Of a stretch of 53,441 nt of DNA, positions 43,230 through 50,098 are shown one piece after another. Numbering within the stretch: the first letter of the stretch is position 1; each line of letters begins with the position of its first letter. Source of the DNA: Aquiflexum sp. TKW24L (GTDB lineage: Bacteria; Bacteroidota; Bacteroidia; Cytophagales; Cyclobacteriaceae); the NCBI RefSeq assembly GCF_023502205.1, contig NZ_JAMFLG010000031.1, positions 1-53,441 on the forward strand. The letters are read 5' to 3'. The notes beneath the pieces are model-generated. The model was not told the origin of the DNA. It saw nothing but the letters and a program-made list of their open reading frames with translations, and ran no database searches. The translations under genes were made by a program, and so were the position numbers.

Positions 43230-43275
43230 CAAAATAGCTAAGATTTTGCACCATAAAGCTGTGATATACATCACA
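43230..43275 (-). promoter_or_regulatory. CRP/FNR-type operator and -7 region of the tsdA operon
   Basis: TGTGATATACATCACA (43260-43275) matches TGTGA-N6-TCACA exactly. On the minus strand a CTATTTTG (-7-like, 43230-43237) lies with its last base 37.5 nt from the palindrome centre, close to the class II activator position. The start codon is 53 nt downstream of the palindrome edge. Confidence 0.7.
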
Positions 43276-43295
43276 ATCGATGATTTACCGGCGAT

Positions 43296-44012
43296 TTATT
43301 TTACTAATACCAAAAAAACAGGCTTTTGATGACTTGTGCCAGAAATTAAAAACTCTTGGTTTTGCTTGGCAGAGGATAGGTTGATGAGGTCGTGAAGCTT
43401 TGCCTCAGAAAGATAATTGATCAATAATTCCGAAATGGCAATTCCTTTAGAAATACAAAAATCCTCCACCCATCGGATATAACTGACATTGTTGACATGA
43501 TTATTCATATCCAGGTCAAATGGCATCACGGTAAGTTGGGCTCTCAATTCCAAATCAGGTGGCATTTCAATTTTTTCCGGTAAAAGATCCTGACCTGCAT
43601 TTTCAGAAAACAATTCCGAAGGCAAGACATGATTTGGTCTTTGGGGCCTTTTGGAATGGACATCAAGCAATAGCCAAGCGGACATGGATTCCGCAATCAC
43701 ATCTCCTTTAGAATCTTCCACCAAAAACTCCCTCAAGGCAAAAATCTTGTTAATCCCCCTGCCTGCAGTTTTGACAACAATTTGATCACCCCAAGAAGGC
43801 ATCTTATAAATTTTGATTTGCATCCTCGACAACACCCACATATATCCCCTGTCAAATAAAGTTTTGCCAAAATCCCTGCTGTCGGCGTGCTTCCAAGCTA
43901 CCTCTTGCATCAGGTCACCAAGAGCCGACAACCTCAATTTTCCAAACGGATCAATCTGAAAAGACAGGACCTCAAATGATTTTTGAAATTGAAATGGTTT
44001 GTTTGTTGGCAT
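43296..44012 (-). CDS. Acyl-ACP thioesterase (FatA/FatB-like)
   Basis: 238 aa double-hotdog enzyme releasing fatty acids from acyl carrier protein. The N-terminal hotdog has GDLMQEVAWKHADSRDFG; the second has MPFDLDMNNHVNNVSYIRWV, the family signature with catalytic Asn/His (N-x-H-V-N-N). Cytosolic. Lies 7 nt downstream of the MFS gene, so probably co-transcribed. It interrupts the sulfur genes and need not belong to them. Confidence 0.92.
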   Translation of the reverse strand: MPTNKPFQFQKSFEVLSFQIDPFGKLRLSALGDLMQEVAWKHADSRDFGKTLFDRGYMWVLSRMQIKIYKMPSWGDQIVVKTAGRGINKIFALREFLVEDSKGDVIAESMSAWLLLDVHSKRPQRPNHVLPSELFSENAGQDLLPEKIEMPPDLELRAQLTVMPFDLDMNNHVNNVSYIRWVEDFCISKGIAISELLINYLSEAKLHDLINLSSAKQNQEFLISGTSHQKPVFLVLVK

Positions 44013-44019
44013 ATACTAT

Positions 44020-45186
44020 TTATTGGCTAATGACCACATCCACAGATTCAAATACTTGCAGCCTGATAGAACTCAAAACCGCAATTCCGAGACCCGCAAC
44101 CGCTACCAAGGCAAAAGAAGCTTTCAAACTCAACAGGTCTGCGATAAACCCAATCATAGGAGGTCCAATCAAAAACCCGAAAAAAGAAATGGTGGATACC
44201 AAGGCCAAGGCCACACCGGGTGTATATAATTTTGACCTACCTGCAATGCTGTAAGATATAGGAATGATCGCAGCAACTCCAAAACCCACTAATAAAAATC
44301 CAATAGTCGCAAAAACCGGCACAGGAAATAACACTGAAAGCATCAAACCACTGAAAATTAAAATACCACTCATTCTCAGAATCAGCACGCGCCCAAACTT
44401 GTTGTTCATCCTATCGGAAATGAATCTTCCGGATGCCATTGCCCCCATAAAAGAAACATAGCCTAAGGCCACCAATCCAGGTTCGATTTCTACCACTTTT
44501 TTGAAATAAACTCCGCTCCAATCAAACATGCAACCTTCGCACAGCATCCCAAGAAAAGCAATTCCCCCAATCCTTAAAAGCAAGTCATCTGGTTTTTTGA
44601 GGACCAATCCTCCACCTTCTGAGGAGCGGTTCTTTTCTCCCACCAAATATCCTTGGGACAAAAAAATCACCACCAATACAATCGAGGAGATGATCAAATA
44701 ATGGACATTTGGTAAAACCTCCAAATAAATCATAGCAGCCCCGATACCTGCTCCAGTAAATCCCGCCAAGCTCCACAATCCATGAAATGAAGCCAGTATG
44801 CTCCGTCCATACGTATCTTCCAAAGCCAATGCTTGTGTATTTAGGGAGATATTCATCATGTTTCCAATCATTCCAAAAACTACCACCACAGGTACCAACA
44901 TCCACAATGATTGACTAAATCCGATCAAAGGCAGAAACGTCATGTACCCTGTTACACTAAACAAGATGACTATCCTGCTACCAAAATGATGAACTGCCCA
45001 GCCTGCTAGAGGCAAAGCAATCAATGAACCTACCGGTAAGCCCAAAAGTAAGCTTCCCAATTGGGATTCAGACAATTGAAACTTTACCTGAATATCCGGA
45101 ATCCTCGCGGCCCAAGATGAAAAACAAAGTCCAGCCATAAAAAATAAACTTCCGAGGGCAATCCTCTTTTTTTGAAGCAAAGTCAT
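44020..45186 (-). CDS. MFS transporter (YbjJ-like)
   Basis: 388 aa inner-membrane transporter with about 12 TM segments. Family hints: SSWAARIPDIQVKFQLSE at the start, GLPVGSLIALPLAGWAVHHFGSR between TM2 and TM3, and an ALAFEDT-like QALALEDTYGR loop. The YbjJ-type MFS has no settled substrate. Start at ATG 45186 (an upstream TTG extends the frame). Co-oriented with the thioesterase gene 7 nt downstream. Confidence 0.9.
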   Translation of the reverse strand: MTLLQKKRIALGSLFFMAGLCFSSWAARIPDIQVKFQLSESQLGSLLLGLPVGSLIALPLAGWAVHHFGSRIVILFSVTGYMTFLPLIGFSQSLWMLVPVVVVFGMIGNMMNISLNTQALALEDTYGRSILASFHGLWSLAGFTGAGIGAAMIYLEVLPNVHYLIISSIVLVVIFLSQGYLVGEKNRSSEGGGLVLKKPDDLLLRIGGIAFLGMLCEGCMFDWSGVYFKKVVEIEPGLVALGYVSFMGAMASGRFISDRMNNKFGRVLILRMSGILIFSGLMLSVLFPVPVFATIGFLLVGFGVAAIIPISYSIAGRSKLYTPGVALALVSTISFFGFLIGPPMIGFIADLLSLKASFALVAVAGLGIAVLSSIRLQVFESVDVVISQ

Positions 45187-45319
45187 GAATCTCAATAGGG
45201 TTAGGTTCTTGGATGCAAAGTAACGGACTTTGGGAAGATTAATTTGGGTTTTAGGGAAATAATCTACTCAATATCCAAACCATCAGAGTTCTCTTTAAGT
45301 TATCAAAAAAAGAAACAAC

Positions 45320-45406
45320 ATGGAATTCATTATTGTAGGATCAATCATCATTGCGATAATTTTGATGATCCGGTTTATCATCAAGAGGGTTTTTGAAGGG
45401 CAATAA
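45320..45406 (+). CDS. 28-residue single-span membrane peptide
   Basis: ATG 45320 to TAA 45404: a 28-aa product that starts MEFI, has a hydrophobic core of about 17 residues rich in Ile, and ends with a basic tail (KRVFEGQ). It reads like a small regulatory membrane protein or type I toxin-like peptide. An A-rich purine stretch precedes the ATG, and a hairpin follows the stop within 4 nt. No antisense RNA gene is evident. It may be a chance frame, but the charge pattern is typical of real one-TM miniproteins. Confidence 0.5.
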   Translation: MEFIIVGSIIIAIILMIRFIIKRVFEGQ

Positions 45407-45435
45407 AAAGAGCCACTCCCTATCGGAAGCGGCTC
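45405..45435. terminator. Terminator of the porin-YeeE operon
   Basis: GAGCC / GGCTC stem extended inward with a few mismatches. On the minus strand it runs into TTTTTATTG, a good T-run, after the last YeeE gene; on the plus strand it follows the 28-aa frame. Confidence 0.75.
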
Positions 45436-45502
45436 AGTGTTTAAGTTCAATTTATACCTTTTTGGTCTTCAAATACTATACCAGTAAAGTTTTAGGATAT
45501 TT

Positions 45503-45991
45503 TTAATTTGGTAATTTATCTGAAAACCTTCCATAAACCCATGTTCCGGCTACTGCACTGATCAAAGTCACCAAGATTACTGTAAATCCACTGCCAATCT
45601 GCGCAAACAAAGGACCCGGACATGCACCTGTCAGTGCCCAACCCAATCCGAAGATAAAGCCTCCGATCATCTGTCCTTTGCGGAATTCTTTATCTAGGAT
45701 GATGATTTTATCCCCTTTGATGGTTTTGATATTGAACCATTTGATGATCTGAATTGAAAGTGCACCCACCACAACGGCCGAACCGATTACCCCATACATA
45801 AAGAAGGACTGTAACCTGAACATCTCCTGAATTCTAAACCAGGAAACAATTTCGGCTTTAATAAAAATAATACCAAAACCCACCCCGATGATCAGGTACA
45901 TCAATAATTCTAATGGACTTTCACCTTTTTGCTCTTTGTTTGGAGTTATTCCGGCATTCGGCTTTTCTCCTTTTTTTACTGCTGTTCCCAT
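45503..45991 (-). CDS. YeeE/YedE family sulfur transporter, C-terminal half protein
   Basis: 162 aa with four hydrophobic segments after a ~25-residue soluble N-terminus. The motif GLGWALTGACPGPLF at about residues 115-129 carries the conserved Cys of YeeE/YedE half-transporters, which pass thiosulfate or sulfane sulfur through a line of thiols. Starts 12 nt after its partner's stop. Together the two half proteins equal one full YeeE. Last gene of the porin-YeeE operon. Confidence 0.9.
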   Translation of the reverse strand: MGTAVKKGEKPNAGITPNKEQKGESPLELLMYLIIGVGFGIIFIKAEIVSWFRIQEMFRLQSFFMYGVIGSAVVVGALSIQIIKWFNIKTIKGDKIIILDKEFRKGQMIGGFIFGLGWALTGACPGPLFAQIGSGFTVILVTLISAVAGTWVYGRFSDKLPN

Positions 45992-46003
45992 TTTTTCTAA
46001 AGA

Positions 46004-46585
46004 TTAAAAGCCTACTAATTTCATCAAAGGACCAAGAAATACCTGTGTCATCAAGAATCCTCCTGCCATGAAGAAGATCGTGGCGACGACCGACGGCCAC
46101 TGCAAGGAACTGATGCCCATAATAGCGTGTCCTGAAGTACATCCGCCTGCATATCTGGTACCAAATCCAACCAAGAATCCGCCGATGACGAAGAACAACA
46201 AACCTTTTGCGGTAAATAAATTCTCCCAATTGAAAATCTCGTGAGGCATGATGCTCCTATAATCTGTGATCCCAAGGGCAGCCAAATCGCGCTGTGTGGA
46301 CTCGGCAACTTCTATCATTTCCGGATTGGCCAGTAAATAATGGCCAATAAAGCCCCCGATGGTGACACCTATTACAAAAGCGATGTTCCACAATTCCTTT
46401 TTCCAATCATAAGTAAAGAAAGGAATATTGGCCGGCACACACATGGCGCAGACGTGCCTTAGAGAAGAAGATATCCCGAAGGCTTTTCCACCGACGATCA
46501 ACAAGGTAGGGACGATAAGCCCGATCATCGGACCTGCTATCCACCATGGCCAAGGCTGCTTGATCCATTCAATAAATTGTTCCAT
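46004..46585 (-). CDS. YeeE/YedE family sulfur transporter, N-terminal half protein
   Basis: 193 aa membrane protein with about five hydrophobic segments. Conserved sulfur-relay cysteines lie in RHVCAMC (near residues 43-49) and FGTRYAGGCTSGHAIMG (near 142-158). Known YeeE imports thiosulfate; close homologues beside persulfide dioxygenases are thought to move sulfane sulfur. 23 nt downstream of the porin gene and 12 nt upstream of its partner. Confidence 0.92.
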   Translation of the reverse strand: MEQFIEWIKQPWPWWIAGPMIGLIVPTLLIVGGKAFGISSSLRHVCAMCVPANIPFFTYDWKKELWNIAFVIGVTIGGFIGHYLLANPEMIEVAESTQRDLAALGITDYRSIMPHEIFNWENLFTAKGLLFFVIGGFLVGFGTRYAGGCTSGHAIMGISSLQWPSVVATIFFMAGGFLMTQVFLGPLMKLVGF

Positions 46586-46608
46586 TTTATTTGTTTATTT
46601 GTTTAGTT

Positions 46609-47997
46609 TTAAAATCTATAATCAATAATAAAATTCAAATTCCACATATCCACTCTGTTGATCCGGAATCTATCCGGCACTTCAGCTTGGTTTTGGGCAG
46701 TTTTTTGGGCTACCATAAACTGGATGTCCAATCCTTCGAGGTAATCGCTGAATCTGTAGTCCAATAGACCTGTAAAGTGATAATAGGAGGGGATTCCGTA
46801 TTTGTTTGTTTTGAATGAATCCAATCCACCATGATTGACTTTACCAGCCCCAAGCTGGGCATTCAAACCTTTGACTGGAGTGTCATAGGAATATTTGAAG
46901 ACCAAGGCATCCATATCACCGCTTCCTTCATACCGCTCCCGGGACATACTTGCGTAGAAGTTTTCCCTGCCCCATTCTCGTGGAAAGAGAAACCTGCCTC
47001 TATCGTTGATCCCGAGAAAATTTGCAGAAATATGATGTCTCCCGGAGTTCAGTCCGATTTTAGCACCAAATCCAAATGACTTTTCATCCGGTAGCATATA
47101 GGTTTTTTCTATTTCTGAATTTCCTCCGTCATTGACTGCCGTCTGAAAGAAACCCTGACCTCCCAAGTCAACCGAAGCATGTCCAAGATCAAGAACATAA
47201 TCTCCTTGCAAAAAACTCATATTAAAGACGTTTTCTGCAAAATAATTCCATCCTTGAGCAGAAAAACCTTCGTTTCGATACTTCAGTCCAAGCATTCCCA
47301 TTCCTTTTGAAGAAATGTTATGGGAATAATTGGAGGGCTCTCCAAATGGGTTTCTCCCAAAAGGATACACCCCAAAAGATTCTTCCATGCTAAACCAGTC
47401 CACAGTCCCCCTTATGGTCACTGAACTTATCCATGAGACGGTGGTTTCCCATTTTGACTTTTGATAGTTGACCGTAAGTCCACCAAATATATTAGGCCTC
47501 ATTCTATTGTCCTGCTCATTGAGAAAAGGTGAGTTGATTCTTTGTCTCCCCAAGGCAGTCTTAAAATTCCCTCTCCTATATGAAAGGAATAATTCTTCCA
47601 GCCTATCAAGATCGGTTGTATTTTCCGGGTCATGCATGTCAAACAGCAGGATTTCATACCGATTGCCTGCACCAGTGGTCGGATCTGCAACGGCAAGATT
47701 GTTTTCAAACAACTGAAAAACAAAAAAGCCGCTGAACCCAACCTGGAATCCTTTAAATTCAGGACTGAGGTAACCCAATCCCGCACCAACACCCAGCGCT
47801 GAATAATCAAGCAAGTCCCCCCTGTTATGGGTCGACATCAGAAATGACCTTACGTGGAAATCAAATTTTCCTTTTTCAAGATCATGTCCCAATTTCCTGC
47901 CGGATATTTCATGGCTCGAAAGTGAATCTCCGTGATTTTGCTGCGCTACAGCAGAGGTAAATAACCCCAAAAACAGCATCAAACTCACTACTCGCAT
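46609..47997 (-). CDS. OprD-like outer-membrane porin, YeeE-linked
   Basis: 462 aa barrel with signal peptide (MRVVSLMLFLGLFTSAVAQ) and a terminal strand ending NFIIDYRF. Paralogue of the 40764 porin: shared blocks NRYEILLFDMHDP, LEELFLSYRR, GRQRINSPFLNEQDNR, ESFGVYPFGRNPFGEPSNYS and FLFPREWGRENF. A TTG extends the frame to 48006, but ATG 47997 gives a standard signal peptide. With the -7 box ending at 48004, the transcript would be nearly leaderless. Upstream gene of the YeeE pair, so likely the outer-membrane gate for the same substrate. Confidence 0.85.
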   Translation of the reverse strand: MRVVSLMLFLGLFTSAVAQQNHGDSLSSHEISGRKLGHDLEKGKFDFHVRSFLMSTHNRGDLLDYSALGVGAGLGYLSPEFKGFQVGFSGFFVFQLFENNLAVADPTTGAGNRYEILLFDMHDPENTTDLDRLEELFLSYRRGNFKTALGRQRINSPFLNEQDNRMRPNIFGGLTVNYQKSKWETTVSWISSVTIRGTVDWFSMEESFGVYPFGRNPFGEPSNYSHNISSKGMGMLGLKYRNEGFSAQGWNYFAENVFNMSFLQGDYVLDLGHASVDLGGQGFFQTAVNDGGNSEIEKTYMLPDEKSFGFGAKIGLNSGRHHISANFLGINDRGRFLFPREWGRENFYASMSRERYEGSGDMDALVFKYSYDTPVKGLNAQLGAGKVNHGGLDSFKTNKYGIPSYYHFTGLLDYRFSDYLEGLDIQFMVAQKTAQNQAEVPDRFRINRVDMWNLNFIIDYRF

Positions 47998-48003
47998 AAT
48001 ATC

Positions 48004-48048
48004 CAAAATTGTTCAGATTTATATCCGAATCAAGTGACTATTATCACT
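48004..48048 (-). promoter_or_regulatory. CRP/FNR-type operator and -7 box of the porin-YeeE operon
   Basis: AGTGACTATTATCACT (48033-48048) is a perfect inverted repeat matching TGTGA-N6-TCACA at eight of ten positions. On the minus strand CAATTTTG (48004-48011, like TAnnTTTG) ends 36.5 nt from the palindrome centre. Confidence 0.65.
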
Positions 48049-48066
48049 TTGTTTGTTTCGAAATGA

Positions 48067-48094
48067 AAATGGCAAGACCGAAATCTTGCCATTT
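48067..48094 (-). terminator. Terminator of the CstB-like gene
   Basis: Perfect 11-bp stem AAATGGCAAGA / TCTTGCCATTT with a six-base loop, 30 nt past the stop of the 48126 gene; the minus-strand tail CATTTTCATTTC is moderately T-rich. Confidence 0.75.
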
Positions 48095-48125
48095 GGGGTA
48101 AAACACAACTTTTCTATAATTATTT

Positions 48126-49544
48126 TTAGAGCAAAGTAGTAGGACATACATAGTCACTGACTTTGAACAAAGCAGAATCTTTGATCGCATCAAATCCGCC
48201 TTTGATATCCACTAGGTTATCAAATCCTCTAGCTTTCAATATCGAAATAAACACCATTGACCTATATCCTCCTGCACAATGCACATAGTAGGTTTTGTCT
48301 ACATTGATCTGGGCCATGCTGTCATTAATATAATCCAAAGGCGCATTTTCGGCATCAACCACATGTTCGCTAAGGTATTCACTGTTTTTTCTTACATCAA
48401 GGATATTTGCTCCTTCTTTTTCAATAATGTGGGATAGCTCGTCAGTGGTCACAGTTTTGATGGTATCTATTTCTCTACCATCAGCTTTCCAAGCTTCATA
48501 ACTACCCTTGAGGTATCCAATACAGAAGTCATATCCGACTCTAGCCAATCTTGTAATCACTTCCTCTTCTCTTCCTTCGTCAGCTACAATCAGGATTTCT
48601 TGCTTGAGGTCAGGAACCAATGCTCCTACCCAAACCGCAAAACTTCCATCGATACCGATGTTGATAGAGTTGGGGATAAAACCCTTTGCAAAAACCTGTG
48701 CGTCTCTTGTATCAATAACTACCGCGCCTGTTTCGTTGGCAGCAGCCTCAAAAGCTGCAGGACTTAGTGGATTGAATCCTCTGTTCAATACTGTATCTAT
48801 TGATTCATATCCTTGGATATTCATCATGACATTTTGAGGGAAATAGGCCGGAGGTGGCGTAAGACCGGTTAGCACCTCTTTCATAAATGCCTCTTTGGTC
48901 ATTTCTTGAAGCGCATAATTGGTCTTCTTCTGATTTCCCAAGGTATCGGTTGTCTCTTTGCTCATGTTTTTGCCACAGGCACTTCCCGCACCGTGAGCAG
49001 GATAGACAATGATATCATCAGCCAAAGGCATAATTTTTTCTCTCAATGAATCATAGAGATGTGCCGCAAGTTTGTCTTGGGTCAATTCTGCAATGACTTT
49101 CTGGGCAAGGTCAGGTCTTCCGACATCTCCGATAAACAAAGTGTCACCTGTAAACAATGCCTCTTCTTTTCCTTCTTCATTGATCAAAAGAAAGCAGGTA
49201 CTTTCCATGGTATGTCCAGGAGTATGGATTACCCTGATTTTTGCCTTGCCAAGTGGGAATTCCTGACCATCCGTGGCAACGATGGCTTCAAAACCCATCT
49301 TCATTCCCGTAGGTCCAAATACAATCGGAGCACCTGTTTTGATCGATAAATCTTTGTGACCTGAAACAAAGTCAGCGTGAAAATGGGTTTCGAACACATA
49401 CTTGATGGTATCGCCCCTTCTCTCTGCTTTTTCTATGTATGGCTGAACTTCTCTCAATGGATCAATGACAGCAGCTTCGCCGTCTGACTCAATATAGTAG
49501 GCTCCCTGAGCCAAACATCCGGTATAGATTTGTTCAATTGTCAT
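48126..49544 (-). CDS. CstB-like persulfide dioxygenase-rhodanese fusion
   Basis: 472 aa three-part enzyme. Residues 1-240 form a metallo-beta-lactamase-type non-haem iron dioxygenase (H54-F-H56-A-D58 in THFHADFVSGH, TPGHTMESTCF, FTGDTLFIGDVGRPD). Residues 265-360 are a rhodanese fold whose active loop, IVADEGREEE, has no Cys (pseudo-rhodanese). Residues 370-465 are a true rhodanese with Cys423 in YYVHCAGGYRS. This layout equals CstB of Staphylococcus aureus, which turns persulfides plus O2 into sulfite and thiosulfate. Cytosolic. Preceded by a CRP-type operator and followed by a terminator. Confidence 0.9.
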   Translation of the reverse strand: MTIEQIYTGCLAQGAYYIESDGEAAVIDPLREVQPYIEKAERRGDTIKYVFETHFHADFVSGHKDLSIKTGAPIVFGPTGMKMGFEAIVATDGQEFPLGKAKIRVIHTPGHTMESTCFLLINEEGKEEALFTGDTLFIGDVGRPDLAQKVIAELTQDKLAAHLYDSLREKIMPLADDIIVYPAHGAGSACGKNMSKETTDTLGNQKKTNYALQEMTKEAFMKEVLTGLTPPPAYFPQNVMMNIQGYESIDTVLNRGFNPLSPAAFEAAANETGAVVIDTRDAQVFAKGFIPNSINIGIDGSFAVWVGALVPDLKQEILIVADEGREEEVITRLARVGYDFCIGYLKGSYEAWKADGREIDTIKTVTTDELSHIIEKEGANILDVRKNSEYLSEHVVDAENAPLDYINDSMAQINVDKTYYVHCAGGYRSMVFISILKARGFDNLVDIKGGFDAIKDSALFKVSDYVCPTTLL

Positions 49545-49578
49545 ATGCTTTTCTGATTTTATTCTGTTGAATGTTATG

Positions 49579-49623
49579 TAAAATTATCATTCTGTCGTTT
49601 TCTTTAAAATGACTTTTGTCACA
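49579..49623 (-). promoter_or_regulatory. CRP/FNR-type operator and -7 box of the CstB-like gene
   Basis: Minus-strand TGTGACAAAAGTCATT (49608-49623) fits TGTGA-N6-TCACA at eight of ten positions. TAATTTTA (49579-49586) is a near match to TAnnTTTG, its last base 36.5 nt from the palindrome centre. Confidence 0.6.
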
Positions 49624-49631
49624 TTTTGAAA

Positions 49632-49952
49632 TTAGACTTTCTGACGCAGATTGTCCTCTATCACTTTGACCAATTGATTGGCTGGAACAACTCCTGATTG
49701 CCTCCAAAGTGGTTTGCCATTTTGGAACAAAATCAAAGTAGGAACTCCCCTCACTTGGTACGCATTGGCCGCGTATGGATTTTTGTCCACATCCACTTTG
49801 ATGATTTTGACTTTATCGCCCACCTGTCGGGCAGTATCTTCTAGGATAGGTTGCATCATTTTGCAGGGACCGCACCATGTTGCGAAAAAATCCACCAAAA
49901 CTGGTTTGCTTCCTGATATCAACTCGCTGAATGTTTTATGTTGTGCGTTCAC
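49632..49952 (-). CDS. trxA: Thioredoxin
   Basis: 106 aa cytosolic thioredoxin with the classical active site W26-C27-G-P-C30 and cis-Pro in VRGVPTLI. Starts at GTG 49952. It lies 87 nt upstream of the CstB-like gene on the same strand but has its own promoter and operator. Thioredoxin can regenerate persulfide- or rhodanese-bound thiols, so a role in the sulfur pathway fits. Whether it is the main housekeeping thioredoxin cannot be told. Confidence 0.92.
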   Translation of the reverse strand: MNAQHKTFSELISGSKPVLVDFFATWCGPCKMMQPILEDTARQVGDKVKIIKVDVDKNPYAANAYQVRGVPTLILFQNGKPLWRQSGVVPANQLVKVIEDNLRQKV

Positions 49953-49975
49953 GATTGTTATTTTTTATTTCCTTA

Positions 49976-50020
49976 CAAAACTACAGCGAACTCATACTTA
50001 ACACAGTAATTTTTATCACA
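49976..50020 (-). promoter_or_regulatory. CRP/FNR-type operator and -7 box of trxA
   Basis: Minus-strand TGTGATAAAAATTACT (50005-50020) fits TGTGA-N6-TCACA at eight of ten positions. TAGTTTTG (49976-49983) is an exact TAnnTTTG, its last base 36.5 nt from the palindrome centre. No TTG lies at the -33 position, as expected for an activated promoter. The GT117 gene also begins downstream on the other strand. Confidence 0.65.
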
Positions 50021-50098
50021 AATCCTTAAATGCTGTTAAAAACCCGATGGATTAGGATTTATTGATTATTTTCGCCCGAAACTATTATTTCAAAAACA

